From: Neocallimastix lanati (nom. inval.)
Taxonomy: Eukaryota; Neocallimastigomycota; Neocallimastigomycetes; Neocallimastigales; Neocallimastigaceae
Length of the DNA: 64,000 nt
Assembly (NCBI GenBank): GCA_016946835.1
Contig: JACVTC010000099.1
Location: 320,001 to 384,000, forward strand
Direction: 5' to 3'
The position numbers and the translations under genes were made by a program. Of this stretch, positions 59,944 through 64,000 are shown one piece after another. The notes under the pieces are model-generated. The model was not told the origin of the DNA, searched no databases, and worked only from the letters and a program-made list of their open reading frames with translations. Within the stretch, counting starts at the first letter, position 1. Every line of letters starts with the position of its first letter.

Positions 59944-62900
59944 ATGGACCATTATATTGACCATTATATTGATTCATTTGTGTCAGCTATTGATAGAAAG
60001 GATTATTCAGTAATAAAATATTTAATATGGAGTAATAATGAAAATAATAAATGGGATATTTTAAATGAAATGTATATTAGATATGTACTTTCTATTGATC
60101 GTTTTCAATTTATAATGAAATATTTTTCAAATCATATAAATATATCTTCACTTCTAATTAAAAACTTGTTTTATAATAATAATAATGGTTTACTTGATAT
60201 TATTTTTGATCATATAAGAATATATGATAATGAATTAATTAAAAAGTTTTTATTTCATTATAGAGATAAAGTAGAAATTTCTATATCAGATTTAAATCAA
60301 TGTATTTCACATGAGAATTACAAAATTTTAACCCATGATTCTAATTATCAATGTGGAGTTGGAAAATATTTATTGATTGAATGTAATAGAGGAAAAGAAA
60401 TAAATATTACTAAAGTTGAATTTTTAGTTGAACATGGAGCAGATGTTAATACAAAAACTAATTATTATAAAAGACCTTTAATTATTTCATGTAAAGTGGG
60501 AAATGAAGCTATAGTAAATTATTTAATTGAATATAGAGCAAATATAAATAAAGGAGATAGTTGGGGTCAAACCCCATTATGTGCTTCATGTAGAAGTGGA
60601 AATAAAACTATAGTAAAATATTTAGTTGAACATGGAGCAGATATAAATAAAAAAGATAATTATGGTGTAGGGCCACTATATTATGCTTGTATAAGTGGAA
60701 ATGAAGCCATAGTAAAATATTTACTTGAGCATGGAGCAGATATAAATAATACTAATAATAGTTATAGAGGTGAAATGCCATTATTTAATGCATGTGAAAA
60801 GGGAAATGAAGCCATAGTAAAATGTTTAGTTGAATATGGAGTAAATATAAACGAAAAAAATTATAAAGGTGAAACACCATTATATAATACATGTAGAAGT
60901 GGAAATGAAGTCATAATAAAGTATTTAGTTGAACATGGAGCAGATGTAAATAAAGAAAATGATGAAGGTAAGATACCATTATTTAATGCATGTGAAAGTG
61001 CAAATGAAGCCGTAGTAAAATATTTGGTTGAACAAGGAGCAGATGTAAATAAAGAAGATAATTATGGTGAAACACCATTATTTGATGCTTGTAGAAGTGG
61101 TGATATAGTCATAGTAAAATATTTAATTGATCATAAAGCAGATGTAAATAAGGAAAATGATAAAGGTAAAACACCATTATTTGACGTTTGTAGAAGTGGT
61201 GATATAGCTATAGTAAAATGTTTAGTTGAACATGGAGCAGATGTAAATAAAAAAGATAAAAGTGGTGAAACCCCATTATTTATTTCAAGTAAAAAAGGAA
61301 ATGATGCCATAGTAAAATTTTTAGTTGAACATGGAGCAGATATAAATGAGAAAAGTTATGAAGGCGGAACACTATTATTTAACGCATGTAGAAGTGGAAA
61401 TGAAGCAATGGTAAAATGTTTAGTTAAATATGGAGCAAATGTAAATAAAGGAGATAATTGGGGTGAAACACCATTATTTAATGCTTGTAGAAATGGAAAT
61501 GAAGCCATTGTAAGATATTTAGTTGAACATGGAGCAAGTACAAATAAAGGAGATAATTATGGTGAAACATCTTTATTTGTTTCTTGTAAAATTAGAAATG
61601 AAGCCATAGTAAAATACTTAGTTGAACATGGAGCAGATGTAAATAAAAAAGATAATTATGGTAAAACACCATTATTTGATGCTTGTGGAAGTGGAGATAT
61701 ATCCATAGTAAAATATTTAGTTGAACATGAAGCAGATGTAAATGAGAAAAATAATGAAGGTGAATCACCATTATTTATTTCATGTGAAAATGGAAATGAA
61801 GTCATAATAAAATATTTAGTTGAAAATGGAGTAGATGTAAATACAGATAATATTTATGGTGAAACACCGATATTTTATGCATGTAGAGGTCGAAATGTTG
61901 CTATAGTAAAATATTTAATTGAACATAGAGCAATTGTAAATAGGGAAAATAATTTTGGTAAAACCCCATTATTTATTTCATGTAAAAATAGAAATGAAGC
62001 TTTAGTAAAATATTTAGTTGAACATGGAGCAGATATAAATAAAACAGATAATTATGGTGAAACACCATTATTTGATGCTTGTAGAAGTGGTAATGTAGCC
62101 ATAGTAAAATATTTAGTTGAACATAAAGCAGATATAAACAGAAAAAGTTATAAAGGTGAAATGCCATTATTTATTTCATGTGAAAAGGGTAAGAAATCCA
62201 TAGTAAAATGTTTATTTGAACATGGAGCAGATATAAATATAAAAGATGATTTAGGTGAAAAACTATTATTTAATGCATGTGAAAAGGGAAACAAAGGCAT
62301 TGTAAAATATTTAATTGAACATGGAGTAGATTTTAATAAAGAAAATTTGGGTAAAATACTATTATTTAATGCATGTGAAAAGGGAAACAAAGCCATATTA
62401 ACATGTTTAGTTGAACATGGAATAGATATAAATGAAAAAAATTATAAAGGTGAAACGCCATTATTTAATGCATGTAGAAGTGGAAATGAAGCCATAATGA
62501 AGTATTTAGTTAAACATGGAGCAGATATAAATAAGGAAAATGATGGAGGTAAAACACCATTATTTAATGCATGTAGAAGTGGAAATGAGGTCATAGTAAA
62601 ATATTTGGTTGAACAAGGAGCAGATATAAATAAAAAAGATAATTATGATGAAACCCCATTATTTGACGCTTGTAGAAGTGGTGATGTATCCATAGTAAAA
62701 TATTTAGTTGAACATGGAGCATATGTAAATAAGGAAAACGATAAAGGTAAAACACCATTAATTAATGCATGTAGAAGTGAAAATGAAGCCATAATAAAGT
62801 ATTTAATTGAACAAGGAGCAGATTTAAATAAAGATAATTTGAGTGAAAAACTATTATTTAATGCATGTGAAAATGGGAATGAAGCCATATTAACATGTTT

Positions 62901-63741
62901 AATTGAACATGGAGTAGATGTAAATAAAGAAAATGATAAAGGTAAAACACCATTAATTAATGCATGTCGAAGTGGAAATGAAGCCATAGTAAAATATTTA
63001 GTTGAATATGGAGCAGGTGTAAATAAAGAAAATAATTGGGGTGAAACACCACTATTTGTTTCATGTAAAAATAGAAATGAAGCCATAATAAAGTATTTAG
63101 TTGAACATGGAGCAGATGTAAATAAGGAAAATAATAAAGGTAGAACACCATTAATCAATGCATGTGAAAATGAAAATGAAGTCATAGTAAAATATTTAGT
63201 TGAACATGGAGCAGGTATAAATAAAGGAGATAATTGGGGTGAAACAGCATTATTTGTTTCATGTAAGAATGGAAATGAAGCAATAGTAAAATATTTAGTT
63301 GAACATGGAGCAGATGTAAATAAAAAAGATAATTATGGTGAAACATCATTATTTGATGCTTGTAGAAGTGGAAATGAAGATATAGTAAAATATTTAGTAG
63401 AACATGGAACAGATATAAAAATGATAAATAATTTTGGTAAAACGCCTCTATTTATTTCATGTGAAAACGGAAATGAAGCCATAGTAAAATATTTAGTTGA
63501 AAATGGAGCGGAAGTAAATGAAAAAAGTAAAATAGGTGAAACTCCATTATTTAGTGCATGTAGAAGTAGAAATGAAGGAATAGTAAAATGTTTAGTTGAG
63601 CATGGAGCATATGTAAATGAGAAAAATAATAAAGGTGAAACTCCATTATTTATTTCACGTAAAAATGGAAAAAAAGGCATATCAATGTATTTAATTGAAA
63701 ATGGAGCGGAGGCAAATAATAAAAGAATTAGGGTGAAATAA
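59944..63741 (+). CDS. Ankyrin-repeat protein D, 1265 residues, intact
   Basis: The longest and only undamaged member. It starts MDHYIDHYIDSFVSAIDRKD, with a 4-residue tandem duplication compared with MDKYINSFVSAIDRKD of gene B. The N-terminal domain covers residues 1-155 (EMYIRYVLSIDRFQFIMKYF, FHYRDKVEISISDLNQCI, KYLLIECNRGKEI). About 33 ankyrin repeats follow from residue 157 with consensus GETPLFxACRSGNEAIVKYL VEHGADVNKxxNY. The closing repeat is KGISMYLIENGAEANNKRIR. Repeats here are more varied than in B and C, with no long identical block, so it looks older and stable. Likely an intracellular protein-protein interaction scaffold; the target is unknown. The start shares its context 'aagaaaATGgac' with gene B. 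Confidence 0.95.
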   Translation: MDHYIDHYIDSFVSAIDRKDYSVIKYLIWSNNENNKWDILNEMYIRYVLSIDRFQFIMKYFSNHINISSLLIKNLFYNNNNGLLDIIFDHIRIYDNELIKKFLFHYRDKVEISISDLNQCISHENYKILTHDSNYQCGVGKYLLIECNRGKEINITKVEFLVEHGADVNTKTNYYKRPLIISCKVGNEAIVNYLIEYRANINKGDSWGQTPLCASCRSGNKTIVKYLVEHGADINKKDNYGVGPLYYACISGNEAIVKYLLEHGADINNTNNSYRGEMPLFNACEKGNEAIVKCLVEYGVNINEKNYKGETPLYNTCRSGNEVIIKYLVEHGADVNKENDEGKIPLFNACESANEAVVKYLVEQGADVNKEDNYGETPLFDACRSGDIVIVKYLIDHKADVNKENDKGKTPLFDVCRSGDIAIVKCLVEHGADVNKKDKSGETPLFISSKKGNDAIVKFLVEHGADINEKSYEGGTLLFNACRSGNEAMVKCLVKYGANVNKGDNWGETPLFNACRNGNEAIVRYLVEHGASTNKGDNYGETSLFVSCKIRNEAIVKYLVEHGADVNKKDNYGKTPLFDACGSGDISIVKYLVEHEADVNEKNNEGESPLFISCENGNEVIIKYLVENGVDVNTDNIYGETPIFYACRGRNVAIVKYLIEHRAIVNRENNFGKTPLFISCKNRNEALVKYLVEHGADINKTDNYGETPLFDACRSGNVAIVKYLVEHKADINRKSYKGEMPLFISCEKGKKSIVKCLFEHGADINIKDDLGEKLLFNACEKGNKGIVKYLIEHGVDFNKENLGKILLFNACEKGNKAILTCLVEHGIDINEKNYKGETPLFNACRSGNEAIMKYLVKHGADINKENDGGKTPLFNACRSGNEVIVKYLVEQGADINKKDNYDETPLFDACRSGDVSIVKYLVEHGAYVNKENDKGKTPLINACRSENEAIIKYLIEQGADLNKDNLSEKLLFNACENGNEAILTCLIEHGVDVNKENDKGKTPLINACRSGNEAIVKYLVEYGAGVNKENNWGETPLFVSCKNRNEAIIKYLVEHGADVNKENNKGRTPLINACENENEVIVKYLVEHGAGINKGDNWGETALFVSCKNGNEAIVKYLVEHGADVNKKDNYGETSLFDACRSGNEDIVKYLVEHGTDIKMINNFGKTPLFISCENGNEAIVKYLVENGAEVNEKSKIGETPLFSACRSRNEGIVKCLVEHGAYVNEKNNKGETPLFISRKNGKKGISMYLIENGAEANNKRIRVK

Positions 63742-64000
63742 TGATATTTAATGTCTATAGAGATGGAAATGAAGTCATAATAAAATATTTATTTAAATAA
63801 TAATAAAGAAAATGATTGTGGAAAAATTCCATTATTTATTTCATTAGAATAAGTTTATAAGTAATATTAATTCAATAAAAATAAATTAAATAGATTTTAA
63901 TGCGATTGATATATATTATTTAAAATAATATAAAAATTTAAAAATAATATATATATATTTTTTTAAATTATTAATAAAATGAATAATTTAAAAAAATTAA
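63742..64000 (+). pseudogene. Ghost ankyrin repeats and 3' flank of gene D
   Basis: From 63746 the text IFNVYRDGNEVIIKYLFK, stop, then KENDCGKIPLFISLE, stop is the same decayed tail as after A and B. From 63855 the AT-rich flank matches 58943-59060. The window ends in AT-rich DNA. Confidence 0.78.

Overview
The window looks like a nuclear contig from an extremely AT-rich lower eukaryote, most likely an anaerobic gut fungus (Neocallimastigomycota). This is inference from several things seen: intergenic DNA of almost pure A and T with long poly-A/poly-T tracts and (AAT)n microsatellites, a long Ser/Asn/Thr-rich open reading frame, very large ankyrin-repeat genes of the 'ETPLFxACxxGNEAIVKYLVEHGADVN' type, Ty1/copia and LINE retroelements, and a PD-(D/E)XK transposase-like remnant. 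An AT-rich amoebozoan is the main alternative. No rRNA or complete tRNA gene and no CRISPR was seen.

Layout. 0-6 kb holds eroded remnants on the + strand: a copia reverse transcriptase, a PD-(D/E)XK (Rpn/PDDEXK_2-like) transposase, a 1-kb dispersed repeat, and what may be a PP2C phosphatase relic. From about 6 to 23 kb there is a gene desert of A/T tracts, minisatellites and microsatellites. At 23.1-25.6 kb lies the only clearly intact ordinary host gene, an 829-residue low-complexity, Ser-rich phosphoprotein-like protein. From 26.9 to 31.9 kb there is a full-length APE-type LINE bounded by a 14-bp target-site duplication; its endonuclease domain is broken by frameshifts. Downstream (32.3-36.1 kb) is a collection of further LINE fragments in both orientations, including a 5'-truncated copy with its own poly-A tail.

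36-64 kb is a local cluster of ankyrin-repeat paralogues, all on the + strand. They are a pseudogene with two nonsense codons (39.8 kb), a chimeric fragment (42.0 kb), a large gene interrupted near its 3' end by a 200-bp foreign insert (44.2-47.3 kb), a large gene truncated by a 1-bp frameshift (50.7-53.5 kb), and a 1265-residue gene (59.9-63.7 kb). A smaller relic sits at 36.2 kb. The paralogues were copied together with shared upstream blocks. Three of them carry the same decayed 'ghost' ankyrin repeats after the stop codon. Between them lie TTTTA-based satellites, AAT microsatellites, two copies of a GC-richer block that may be a retropepsin fragment, copia-type LTRs, and a copia Pol gene split by a block of about 2.9 kb that carries a broken gene with a signal-peptide-like start.

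How it fits together: this is a region of gene birth and decay by tandem and segmental duplication, not a metabolic operon. Retroelements and microsatellites separate and break the ankyrin genes. The 33-residue (99-bp) repeats expand and contract between paralogues. A segment from the 3' side of the Ser-rich gene reappears 27 kb away beside an ankyrin gene. The most notable observations are the exactly bounded LINE, the LTR family next to AAT arrays with a candidate half-tRNA(Lys) primer-binding site, and the evolving ankyrin array.
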